DNA from: Paeniglutamicibacter sp. Y32M11 | GTDB taxonomy: Bacteria > Actinomycetota > Actinomycetes > Actinomycetales > Micrococcaceae | DNA length: 64,000 nt | Assembly (NCBI RefSeq): GCF_019285735.1 | Contig: NZ_CP079107.1 | Location: 2,170,001-2,234,000, forward strand | Reading direction: 5' to 3' | Shown here: positions 46,058-54,502 of the stretch, in pieces | Layout: each line of letters opens with the position of its first letter | Position numbering within the stretch: the first letter of the stretch is position 1 | The notes under the pieces: generated by a model | Database searches by the model: none | The model's input: only the letters and a program-made list of their open reading frames with translations | What the model was told of the DNA's origin: nothing | Position numbers and translations under genes: made by a program

Positions 46058-47659
46058 CTAGGCCAGGGACACGAGTTCCAGGTAGGCATCGTTCCAGAGG
46101 TCCTCGTCGCCGTCGGGCAACAGCACCACGCGGTCCGGGTTCAGGGCAGAAACTGCTCCCTCATCGTGTGAGACCATGACAACGGCGCCGCTGAAGTTCG
46201 ACAGCGCGGAGAGGATCTCGGCACGGGATGCCGGGTCCAAGTTGTTAGTGGGCTCATCGAGCAACAGCACGTTGGCGCTGGAGGCAACGATGGTGGCCAG
46301 GGCCAGACGGGTCTTTTCGCCACCGGAGAGTACTCCGGCCGGCTTAGAGACATCGTCACCGGAGAACATGAACGAGCCCAAGATGCCGCGGACCTCTGCA
46401 TCACCCATGTGGCTTGGTGCGGCAGAACGCATGTTCTCCAACACCGTACGGTCCACGTCCAGGGTGTCGTGCTCCTGAGCGAAGTAACCAATCTTCAGGC
46501 CGTGGCCCGGGATCAGTTCACCGGTGTCAGGATCGCCCGCGCCGGCAAGCATCCGCAGCAACGTGGTCTTACCCGCACCGTTCAGGCCCAAAATCACGAC
46601 CTTGGAACCGCGGTCAATAGCCAGGGAAACATCGGTGAAGATCTCCAACGAACCGTAAGACTTGCTCAGTCCCTGGGCCATCAGTGGGGTTTTGCCACAC
46701 GGAGCCGGATCCGGGAAACGCAGAGCCGCCACACGATCGGCGACACGGACATCGTCCAAACCGCCCATCAGACGGTCCACGCGCTTGAGCATCGACTGGG
46801 CTGCCGAGGCACCCGAGGCACGAGCCTTCATCTTGTTAGCCTGGGCCAGCAAGGTGGTGGCTTTCTTCTCGGTATTGGCACGCTCACGCTTACGCGCACG
46901 CTCATCGGTTTCGCGCTGAGCCAGGTAACGCTTCCAACCCAGGTTGTAGACGTCCATGGTGGCGCGGTTGGCGTCGAGGTGGATGACCTTGTTAACCGTG
47001 GCTTCCAGCAGCGAGGTATCGTGCGAAATCACCAGCAAGCCACCCTGGTGGTTAGCCAGGAAGCTGCGCAGCCAGACGATGGAGTCGTGGTCGAGGTGGT
47101 TAGTCGGCTCATCAAGCAACAACGTCTGAGCATCCGCGTACAGGATTCGTGCCAGTTCAACACGACGACGCTGACCACCGGAAAGGGTAGAGAGCGGCTG
47201 GTTGAGCAGGCGCTCCGGCAAAGCCAGGTTGTTGGAGATGGCAGCGGCCTCGGACTCGGCGGCGTAACCGCCACCGGCGATGAATTCCGCTTCGATGCGG
47301 TCGTACTGGCGCATGGCCTTGGCGGCTACAGCGGGATCCTCCGACGCCATGTCGTCCTGGCACTGCTTGAGCTTGGTGACGATCTCATCAAGGCCACGAG
47401 CCGAAAGGATTCGGTCGCGTGCCAGCTGCTCCATGTTGGGAGTACGCGGATCCTGCGGCAAGTAGCCGATGGATCCGGTGGTGGTGACGGAGCCACCGGC
47501 AGGCAACGATTCGCCAGCCAGTACACGCGTCATCGTCGTCTTGCCGGCACCGTTTCGCCCGACGAGGCCGATCTTATCTCCCTTGTCGATGCGGAACGAG
47601 ACGCCCTCCATGAGAAGGCGTGCGCCAGCGCGCAGCTCCAAATCGGCAACGGAAATCAC
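46058..47659 (-). CDS. ABC-F family ATP-binding protein
   Basis: This 533-residue protein has two ABC cassettes: Walker A GRNGAGKTT (residues 34-42), signature LSGGQRRRV, Walker B TLLLDEPTN; then GLNGAGKTT, LSGGEKTRL and VLLLDEPTN, joined by a basic linker (about 240-300). No TM segment. ABC-F proteins act on ribosomes in translation or antibiotic protection. The GTG start at 47659 has AAAGGG 5 nt upstream; the frame to 47761 is rejected. It lies 125 nt downstream of the RelA/SpoT gene on the same strand. Confidence 0.93.
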   Translation of the reverse strand: MISVADLELRAGARLLMEGVSFRIDKGDKIGLVGRNGAGKTTMTRVLAGESLPAGGSVTTTGSIGYLPQDPRTPNMEQLARDRILSARGLDEIVTKLKQCQDDMASEDPAVAAKAMRQYDRIEAEFIAGGGYAAESEAAAISNNLALPERLLNQPLSTLSGGQRRRVELARILYADAQTLLLDEPTNHLDHDSIVWLRSFLANHQGGLLVISHDTSLLEATVNKVIHLDANRATMDVYNLGWKRYLAQRETDERARKRERANTEKKATTLLAQANKMKARASGASAAQSMLKRVDRLMGGLDDVRVADRVAALRFPDPAPCGKTPLMAQGLSKSYGSLEIFTDVSLAIDRGSKVVILGLNGAGKTTLLRMLAGAGDPDTGELIPGHGLKIGYFAQEHDTLDVDRTVLENMRSAAPSHMGDAEVRGILGSFMFSGDDVSKPAGVLSGGEKTRLALATIVASSANVLLLDEPTNNLDPASRAEILSALSNFSGAVVMVSHDEGAVSALNPDRVVLLPDGDEDLWNDAYLELVSLA

Positions 47660-47784
47660 GGTGACCCTTTCGGTAAAATGTATTGCGGCCGCCCTGCTGG
47701 GCAACCTACCCAGTCTACGCGGGGTTAACCGCGTTTGGCATGATGATGCGTTCAATCTCACTCTGAGATGCGATGTTGACGGCT

Positions 47785-49068
47785 TCAGGGCTTGCCGGAG
47801 GCACCCTTGGGCTGTTGAGCTTCGGACTTGACCGCGGGCTCATTCTTGGCTGCGGTTCCAGCCCCAGCTCCAGTTTTGGCCTCCAGCTTGGGTTCCTTCT
47901 TGGCATTGGCACCGGCGCTGGTGGCCGGAAGCTGGCCGGTGAGCGGGGCACTTGGCGCGACGTTGGCATCGATGGCACCGGATATCTTGAGTCGATAAAC
48001 ATCCATCTGCGCCAGACGGCGGCGCAGTGAATCGGCACGATGCTCATCCCCTCCGCTGGTGGCCTTGATGTGCGAGGTACCAAAGTGCCAAAGCAAAACA
48101 TCATCCAGCAATCGGTCCGGACCCGGAGAATAGCGGTGGTCCAACGCGGCACGCACCGAAGTAATGACACTGGGTTGGAGAAGTTGGGCAAATTCACGCG
48201 TGCCGGAGAGTCCGTGAGCGGCCAAGAGTTCCGCTGCCCATCCCCAGTCGTCGTCCGATTTACGGTCCACATGTGGCAAAAGGGTCTGCCAGATCAGCTG
48301 AATGCGTTGGGCACTAAGCGGCACGGCACCTTCGCCATCGGCGTCCCAGAAACCGGTCACGGTCTGGAAGCGCTCGTGGAGCTCGGAGAACTGATCCTCC
48401 ACGGCCTCGAGCATGGCGGCGGTGGCCGTGAATTGCCGATCGATGTGCGGGCTCCAGGCCCGCGGTTCGGCGTTCTTGAAACGAATGTCGTGCTCAATTT
48501 CGCTCCACGCGTGCGACAAAATCGTCCGGATCTGCACTTCGAAAACGAAGTTGCCGGTAATGCGCACCTCGCCACCGAGTTTGGCCTGGAAGTCGCGCAC
48601 CACTTCCTCGCCACGAGTCTTCAGGATCAGGTGGCGCGAGGAATAACCATAGGTGCCCGATTCAACGGAACCAATGTCTTTTTCGCGGTCAGAGCGGCAG
48701 TCGAAGTCCGAACGTCGACGTTTGATGAGGTTTGCTGCCTCACGAATTTCATGCGGGAGCTTTACGATCACGCGCACTCCGACGAGGTCGTGAACCTCGC
48801 GTAGTGGGTTGGGAAATTCTAGGGAGGGAGTTTCCCCGGCGGTCGGCACCAGCATTCGTGCGGCTTTGTCGCGGAAGGACTCCACCGTCTTCACCCTGGT
48901 AACGATGAACAACGGGGTCGTATCCGTCTCATCAAAGAGCGATTCGATCCGCGTGCGCATGGCCTCGGCAACGTGTTCAAGCATGGGACGGGCAGTCGCG
49001 TAAAGGTCCACGCTGTTGCTGACCTGTTCGCGCAATGATTCATCAAGGGTCTCCCAAGGGGTGCCCAC
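47785..49068 (-). CDS. RelA/SpoT-domain (p)ppGpp synthetase-like protein
   Basis: This 427-residue protein has a single synthetase domain (about residues 45-215): PLREVHDLVGVRVIVKLPHE, GYSSRHLILKTR, FEVQIRTILSHAWSEIEHDI. It has no HD hydrolase or TGS domain, so it is smaller than housekeeping Rel and could be a small alarmone synthetase with a long C-terminal extension (Ala/Lys/Glu-rich, about 380-427). The GTG start at 49068 has AGGAGG 5 nt upstream. Activity needs testing. Confidence 0.85.
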   Translation of the reverse strand: MGTPWETLDESLREQVSNSVDLYATARPMLEHVAEAMRTRIESLFDETDTTPLFIVTRVKTVESFRDKAARMLVPTAGETPSLEFPNPLREVHDLVGVRVIVKLPHEIREAANLIKRRRSDFDCRSDREKDIGSVESGTYGYSSRHLILKTRGEEVVRDFQAKLGGEVRITGNFVFEVQIRTILSHAWSEIEHDIRFKNAEPRAWSPHIDRQFTATAAMLEAVEDQFSELHERFQTVTGFWDADGEGAVPLSAQRIQLIWQTLLPHVDRKSDDDWGWAAELLAAHGLSGTREFAQLLQPSVITSVRAALDHRYSPGPDRLLDDVLLWHFGTSHIKATSGGDEHRADSLRRRLAQMDVYRLKISGAIDANVAPSAPLTGQLPATSAGANAKKEPKLEAKTGAGAGTAAKNEPAVKSEAQQPKGASGKP

Positions 49069-49417
49069 ACATGCCTCCTACCAACAAAATGCTAATGGTT
49101 TTTTACTCTGACATCAGCCTATCAACTGCACCCGTCACGTTGTTCGGCGCCGCGTTGACTCCTCATGGCCGGACATGTACATATCGATGATAATGCGCAG
49201 ACGACTTTGGGGATCAGCGCAGCGCCAACCAGCGGCGCCAGCACGTTCTTGCCTCATCGTCGTTCAACGGCATAAAGCGTCTCGCCGATGAAAGCAAAAA
49301 CCCGCATCACACGCACTGCGGGAAGATTTTCCCTCGGCACACGGTGATACGGGTTATTGATGAGGCTATCGATGTACAGCGGTCGGCGCCGAGAAACCTC
49401 TGGGCAACGGAAAGTTG
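49069..49417. other. Intergenic region, DUF2637 gene to RelA/SpoT gene
   Basis: About 350 nt without a gene. It holds the DUF2637 terminator and probably the promoter of the RelA/SpoT gene; GTTTTTTACTCTGA at 49,097-49,110 on the plus strand is A+T rich. Confidence 0.45.
49296..49322 (-). terminator. Intrinsic terminator after DUF2637 gene
   Basis: On the minus strand CCCGCA pairs with TGCGGG around a GTGCGTGTGA loop, followed by five T residues, about 96 nt after the DUF2637 stop. Confidence 0.65.
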
Positions 49418-50251
49418 TTAGTTCTTTGAGCCCTGCGTCTGAGCGATTTCATCGTAGAGCGGGGAGGCGCCATTGGCGGCCTGGTTCTTGGCCGGAGCCT
49501 TACCCTGCGGAATGTTCCGGCTACCGGAGTTGGCCGAAAGATTCGTGTTTTCCGCGTAAGCGGAAGCCGGGACGGAGTTTTTCACGCCGACGCTGGATTT
49601 GCTGGCATCCGCACGGCCCTCGGCTCGAGCCCGCGAGGTGGCCTCGATCAGTTCCGTCTTGGCTGCTTCAAGCCGGTCGGCCTCGGCGGCTTGAGCATCG
49701 TTCATCGCGGCCTGGAAACCATCGTCGTAGGCAATGCCGTACTTTTCATTTTCCACGGCCTGTTCGTCGAACTCGGCTGCCGCACGCAGCTCGGCCGCTT
49801 CCGACTTCTTTTGGTACATGTGCACCGTGAGGTGGGTGATGGCCAGCAGAACCACCGGCGGCATGGCCGCCACGAGTGCCGAGACAACGGGCGGGATGCC
49901 AGTGTCCATGGTGCCAACGGTGAGGATCGCGTGCACCGAGTTAGCGGCGGTGGAGACGATGGCGCCGAAGAAGAGTAGGGACCACGGGTAGATCATGGCG
50001 CGTCGGCTATGGCCGTTCAGCGCCACGATGGCCACCGTGGAGGCGACGATCATGCCATCGACAATGATCGGCCAGATCCAGGCGAGGTTCTCATCGATGC
50101 CCGAGCGTTGGGCCAGATCGGTCAGTGCGGCAAAGGAGAGCACGAAGGCGCCCACGGCGATCAAGACGGTGGCAGCGACCGCGGTGCGCAAGACGGCCTT
50201 GTGTGGCTCGTTCGGGATCTTATCGTTCATCTGGCTGGAGGCCTCAATCAT
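49418..50251 (-). CDS. DUF2637 domain-containing membrane protein
   Basis: This 277-residue protein has four predicted TM helices in residues 20-140 (IWPIIVDGMIVASTVAIVAL, WSLLFFGAIVSTAANSVHAI, PPVVLLAITHLTVHMYQ), the DUF2637 domain, followed by a long Ala/Glu-rich helical cytoplasmic tail. DUF2637 proteins are common on actinobacterial chromosomes and plasmids and relate to Streptomyces spread proteins; function unknown. The start could be ATG 50251 or ATG 50230. Confidence 0.85.
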   Translation of the reverse strand: MIEASSQMNDKIPNEPHKAVLRTAVAATVLIAVGAFVLSFAALTDLAQRSGIDENLAWIWPIIVDGMIVASTVAIVALNGHSRRAMIYPWSLLFFGAIVSTAANSVHAILTVGTMDTGIPPVVSALVAAMPPVVLLAITHLTVHMYQKKSEAAELRAAAEFDEQAVENEKYGIAYDDGFQAAMNDAQAAEADRLEAAKTELIEATSRARAEGRADASKSSVGVKNSVPASAYAENTNLSANSGSRNIPQGKAPAKNQAANGASPLYDEIAQTQGSKN

Positions 50252-50673
50252 GGTTGGGTTAAGCGTTTATTTCCGACCGGTCTGCCTGCCACGCCCCAGC
50301 GGGACGCAGTTCCCTCAGGCACACCGGAACTAATTCTACTGTGTGCAGCACCGCGAGTATTGCTTCGCATATTTGTCCGTCACCAGGCGGTAAGACCATC
50401 GAATGGGACGAAAACCGCCGGATCTGTGCCAATGATCACCACGAGCCGGAAGCCCCAGCGCCTGCCCAAAAGCCCTCAGAGCGGCTATTGTTAACGGTGG
50501 ATCAACCTTGCGTTAATCATTGGGGCACGCCAGCCACCGGAAGCACCTATGATCCCACTCCCAAAACCCTCGCTCTAGCAGCATTGACACGGTCATCCCG
50601 TGCGTAGCCCTTCATGCCACGCGCCCGGCGAACAGCCGTGTCTCCGTACCACCAGCAGGAGATGCTCACCCTT
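50252..50673. other. Divergent intergenic region
   Basis: About 420 nt between divergent genes. It may contain one small gene, described separately. No clear promoter pair was identified. Confidence 0.4.
50341..50607 (+). CDS. Possible small protein, unknown
   Basis: This 88-codon frame begins at GTG 50341 and contains HICPSPGGKTIEWDENRRIC and LTVDQPCVNHWGTPA, with three Cys in its N-terminal third. Codon use is moderately G/C-rich at third positions. No Shine-Dalgarno is evident. It could be a genuine small gene ahead of the glycosylase-like gene, or chance. Confidence 0.3.
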   Translation: MCSTASIASHICPSPGGKTIEWDENRRICANDHHEPEAPAPAQKPSERLLLTVDQPCVNHWGTPATGSTYDPTPKTLALAALTRSSRA

Positions 50674-51318
50674 ATGACAGCAATTGCCCCGGACCACGTA
50701 GAAGAGCTTGTATCGGAATCCCTTATGGATCGCCGCTACGAGACTCAGATCGAACCAGTTAACCGTCTCCTAGATGAGACCCGCGCGCTTCGTCCCGCGA
50801 CCTCGGTGTCCTACGTCGATCCGGTGCACAACGTCGAAGAAGTACGCATCATCTCGTTGTACTCCAACATTGGTGTTGCCAACGAAAACGGTTTCATCGA
50901 TGCCGGCTCCGACGAGGCAGCTACCCGCATGCTGGGCATGCAGTGGCAGCTGGGTCTTCGCCCAGAATTCATCCTGCCGTGGAACGTTCACCCGTGGCAC
51001 ACCCCCGGTGAGGTCAACGGCAAGTTCACCCCGCCACAGATCACCTCCGGCCTCAAGCCGCTGTTGCGCATGCTCAAGGTTGTGCCGCGCGCATCGGTAT
51101 TGATCGCCCATGGCACCGAGGCTCACCGCCTCTCCGAACAATTGGTTAAGACCCAGAATCCGCTGCTGTGGCGTCGTGGTTTCAAAACCTACAAGGTCAA
51201 GTCCCTGGACGGACGCGCCTTTGCCGGCTCACCGGAGCGCCAGCAGGCCCACCTCGAAGAAATCTATGCCGCCTACGCCGACGCCATGGCCCGCACCGGC
51301 CTCGCCGCGGCCAAGTAG
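50674..51318 (+). CDS. Uracil-DNA glycosylase family-like protein
   Basis: This 214-residue protein has the pattern of UDG-superfamily proteins found in Arthrobacter: DPVHNVEEVRIISLYSNIGV, FILPWNVHPWHTP, and VLIAHGTEAHRLSEQL. The usual catalytic GQDPY is not obvious, so glycosylase activity is uncertain. ATG 50674 is preferred; AGGAG lies 12 nt upstream, and the frame is open up to 50614. Confidence 0.75.
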   Translation: MTAIAPDHVEELVSESLMDRRYETQIEPVNRLLDETRALRPATSVSYVDPVHNVEEVRIISLYSNIGVANENGFIDAGSDEAATRMLGMQWQLGLRPEFILPWNVHPWHTPGEVNGKFTPPQITSGLKPLLRMLKVVPRASVLIAHGTEAHRLSEQLVKTQNPLLWRRGFKTYKVKSLDGRAFAGSPERQQAHLEEIYAAYADAMARTGLAAAK

Positions 51319-51387
51319 TAGAACGTCACACCAGGGCACGGGAGCCAGTTACCACTGAGCACCGACGCTACGGATAAACTCAATCCC

Positions 51388-52854
51388 ATGCCCCATAACA
51401 CCCCCGCCACCGTAAGCCGCACCCAGAAACTCCAACTGGGAGCGGCCATGGTCCTTGCGGGGGTGTTGTACGTTGCCCACTCCTTCCTGCGTTTTTCCAA
51501 CTACGAATCACGCGGTTACGACCTGGGCATCTTTGATCAGGCAGCCCGCCAATACGCGATGTTCAAGGCGCCGATCGTCCCCATCAAGGGTGTTGACTTT
51601 AACCTCCTGGGGGATCATTTCCACCCGATCCTGGTCTTATTGGCGCCGTTCTACTGGATCTGGAACGACCCACGCATGCTGGGCATCGTTTTGGCGCTGC
51701 TGCTGGTTTCCTCCGCCATCCCGGTCTACCTCTTTACGCGCACCCGCTTTGGGCACCTCGGGGCATTGTTGACCGCCAGCGCGATGCTGCTCTGGTGGCC
51801 ATTCCAGGCCATCGTGAACTGGGAATTCCACGAGGTGGGTTTCGGTGTGCCGATCATGGCCTGGATCATTTGGGCCTTCGACCGCGGGCGCTATTGGTTG
51901 GTCATTGGGCTCAGTGCCTCGCTGCTGCTGATCCGCGAGGACATGGGCATCACCATCGTCGCGGTGGGCATCGTCCTGCTCTTCCACCGCCAGTGGATCA
52001 AGGCCGCCCTGCTGGTTGTCCTGGGTCTGGGCGGCTACGTGGTGGTCACCAGCTACCTCATCCCGATCTTCTCCCCCGCCGGCGTCTTTAGCTACTGGCA
52101 ATACACCGCCTTGGGCGCGAGTGCCGGGGCAGCGATCATCTTCCTGATCACGCACCCGTTCCAGTCGATCGCCATCCTCTTCGACCATCAGCTCAAGGTG
52201 GCGCTGTGGTTGCTCAGCTTCCTGCCCCTGGCCTTGTTGCCACTGGCCTCCCCCTACGTCATCCTCGGTGCCCCACTGCTTCTCAGCCGGCTATTTAACG
52301 ACCGGTTGAATACCTGGGCCCCGGTGTACCAGTACGACGCCATCATGGCTCCGATCCTGATCCTCTCCGCCGTACACGTGCTCGGAAAGCTCATGGAGCG
52401 CTTCGGCTGGCGGAAGATCCGGGTCGCTGGCCCCGCCTACCTGCTCGCCTTCGCATTGATTGCCACATTGTTCTTCCACTCGGTGTTCCCACTGGGTCGC
52501 ACGCTCACCGGCGCCAATTGGAACCTGGGCCCGCTGGTGGCAGCCAAGAATCGCGCCGTGGCGATGATTCCCGATGGTGTGTGCGTGGAGGCGGCCGACA
52601 CCCTGGTGCCGCACCTGACCACTCGCACCTATGTGGGCCTGCACGGGGACATTGGTACCGACCTCACCAGCTGGATGATCATCGACTTCAACGAACAAGA
52701 ACTCGGTGGTTGGGATCCGCTGAACCCACCGCAGGCGCTCGATCGGGCCCACGCACTGGGATTCACCGAGGTGGCCCCCATCGACGAGGGCATCCTGGTG
52801 CTGCACCGTGATATCCCCATCGATCCCACCTGCAGCAACTACCTGCAGCGCTAA
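51388..52854 (+). CDS. DUF2079 polytopic membrane protein (GT-C-like)
   Basis: This 488-residue protein has about ten TM helices. The N-terminal loop SRGYDLGIFDQAARQYAMFK contains the acidic residues typical of DUF2079 and GT-C glycosyltransferases, and the C-terminal 100 residues are soluble and extracytoplasmic. The sugar and acceptor are unknown. The start at 51388 lies 7 nt after TAAACT, a leaderless pattern. It converges on the GT87 gene. Confidence 0.85.
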   Translation: MPHNTPATVSRTQKLQLGAAMVLAGVLYVAHSFLRFSNYESRGYDLGIFDQAARQYAMFKAPIVPIKGVDFNLLGDHFHPILVLLAPFYWIWNDPRMLGIVLALLLVSSAIPVYLFTRTRFGHLGALLTASAMLLWWPFQAIVNWEFHEVGFGVPIMAWIIWAFDRGRYWLVIGLSASLLLIREDMGITIVAVGIVLLFHRQWIKAALLVVLGLGGYVVVTSYLIPIFSPAGVFSYWQYTALGASAGAAIIFLITHPFQSIAILFDHQLKVALWLLSFLPLALLPLASPYVILGAPLLLSRLFNDRLNTWAPVYQYDAIMAPILILSAVHVLGKLMERFGWRKIRVAGPAYLLAFALIATLFFHSVFPLGRTLTGANWNLGPLVAAKNRAVAMIPDGVCVEAADTLVPHLTTRTYVGLHGDIGTDLTSWMIIDFNEQELGGWDPLNPPQALDRAHALGFTEVAPIDEGILVLHRDIPIDPTCSNYLQR

Positions 52855-52991
52855 CCTTCCCTCACCAGGATCCTCATGCTGGGTTGAACCAATGGACCCA
52901 CGTGCTTCTTTGTCCTGGCGACTGCTCGGCCCTCGTGACCTCGGGCAGCCCCGTCAAAGCAGCCCGGTGAGGACACCCCGGATACAACAAA

Positions 52992-53027
52992 GCGCGCCGG
53001 TGAATACCTGAGTAAACACCAACGCGC
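52992..53027 (-). terminator. Hairpin after GT87-like gene
   Basis: On the minus strand GCGCGTTGGTG pairs with CACCGGCGCGC (two G-U pairs), followed by TTTGTTG. It lies between convergent genes. Confidence 0.6.
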
Positions 53028-53063
53028 CGTGTTGTGATGGATCGGGGTTGCCCCGGCTCATGC

Positions 53064-54383
53064 CTAGGACTTGGTCTTGCTCCCCAGCACAAAGGCATCG
53101 GGAAGATTCTCCAGCGGCCCGGCCAGCGGGTCATCAACCCCCTCCGCCCGCACCACATCGATCTCGGGGTGGCGAATGTCCTTGATGATCTTCGTGCAGA
53201 TGTAGATGAGCATGCCCATGTGCGCGACAATACCGAGCCCGTAAAGTATCTCAATGGCCCAGCTGTCACCGAAGTACTCCAGCCCGCTGACCCACTTGGC
53301 GCTCCACAACCAGACAAAGACCCAGTGGAAGACCTCGATGCCCTGCCACACCAAGAACTCACGCCATTTGGGGCGAGCCAGTACGTAGAGCGGGATCAGC
53401 CACATCACAAATTGTGGTGAGTAAACCTTGCCGAAGAGCAGGAATGCCACCACAATCAAGAACGCCAGCTGCGCCATCCGCGGGCGGCGTTTGGCGGTGA
53501 GTCCCAGATAGGCGATACCCAGGCAGGCAAGGCCAAAAAGCCCGTTGGAGAGCAGGGACATTGTCGAGCCGCTCATGCCGGTCCAGACAAACGCCAACCA
53601 CATCGAGGAGTTGCCCGCCGGCCGATCCCCGGAGAAGGTGTAGAAACGGCTCCACTCATCAAAGGCTGTCAGCATGAAGGGCACGTTGATGGCCAGCCAG
53701 GCCACGGCGCCGGAGGCCAGCGACACCCAGAAGTGCCGCATGCGTCCGGTGCGTAGGCAGAGCACCAGGATCGCACCGAAGAGGAAAAACGGATACAGTT
53801 TCGCGGCGGCACCCAAGCCCAGCAGCACCCCGGCCAGCATGATGTGTTTACGCGAAAACGCCAAGAGCCCGCACATCGCCAGCATGACCGCTAAGAGGTC
53901 CCAGTTCAGTTGGCTGGTGAGGATGATGCCCGGTGCCAACGCGACCATGATCGCGTCACGGCTGCGGTGCCGCGCGGCGTAGGCCACGGCGATCACCACG
54001 GCTGCCCAGCAGATGAAGGACACGGCGGAGTTGATATCAAAGTAAGCCAGCTGGCGTTCGGGCGAGAAGCCGATGCCGGGTACCAGCATCGCCGTGAGCC
54101 CTGCGGCGATGGCCAGCAATACCGGGTATTCCAACGCTTGTTCGGCCGGCAGCCCGGTGAAGTACGGGAAGAGCTTATCGGCCATCCCACGGGTTCCAAA
54201 GAGCTGGGTGAAGTCCGAATAGCACAGGTGCAGGTGCTGTTCGGCATCTGGCCAGCCGTTGACCCGGCACCACTGCTTGGTGAGCACGGCAATAGAGGCA
54301 CCAATGACGGTGAGCACCAGCAGCCCGATGATGACCGGGCGCGTGGCCTCGCGTGCGTTAAACAGGTTCTTAACCGGTTGCAT
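53064..54383 (-). CDS. GT87/DUF2029 family membrane mannosyltransferase-like protein
   Basis: This 439-residue protein has about 11 TM helices. The N-terminal extracytoplasmic loop between TM1 and TM2 holds NGWPDAEQHLHLCYSD and the segment FPYFTGLPAEQALEYPVL, where GT-C enzymes have catalytic acidic residues. The family uses polyprenyl-phosphate sugars; a related enzyme adds mannose or arabinose in mycobacterial glycans. It shares a strand with the two MptB-type genes 120 nt upstream. Confidence 0.82.
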   Translation of the reverse strand: MQPVKNLFNAREATRPVIIGLLVLTVIGASIAVLTKQWCRVNGWPDAEQHLHLCYSDFTQLFGTRGMADKLFPYFTGLPAEQALEYPVLLAIAAGLTAMLVPGIGFSPERQLAYFDINSAVSFICWAAVVIAVAYAARHRSRDAIMVALAPGIILTSQLNWDLLAVMLAMCGLLAFSRKHIMLAGVLLGLGAAAKLYPFFLFGAILVLCLRTGRMRHFWVSLASGAVAWLAINVPFMLTAFDEWSRFYTFSGDRPAGNSSMWLAFVWTGMSGSTMSLLSNGLFGLACLGIAYLGLTAKRRPRMAQLAFLIVVAFLLFGKVYSPQFVMWLIPLYVLARPKWREFLVWQGIEVFHWVFVWLWSAKWVSGLEYFGDSWAIEILYGLGIVAHMGMLIYICTKIIKDIRHPEIDVVRAEGVDDPLAGPLENLPDAFVLGSKTKS

Positions 54384-54502
54384 GACGATCCGGCTGCCTC
54401 ATTTCTTTTACGTGGTGCGTGGGTGTTATTGACGAAGAGTTTAAGTGGTCGTGAGGATCAAAGAATCCGGGGTCGGATGCTGACGTGGCGCGCATCCCAT
54501 GG

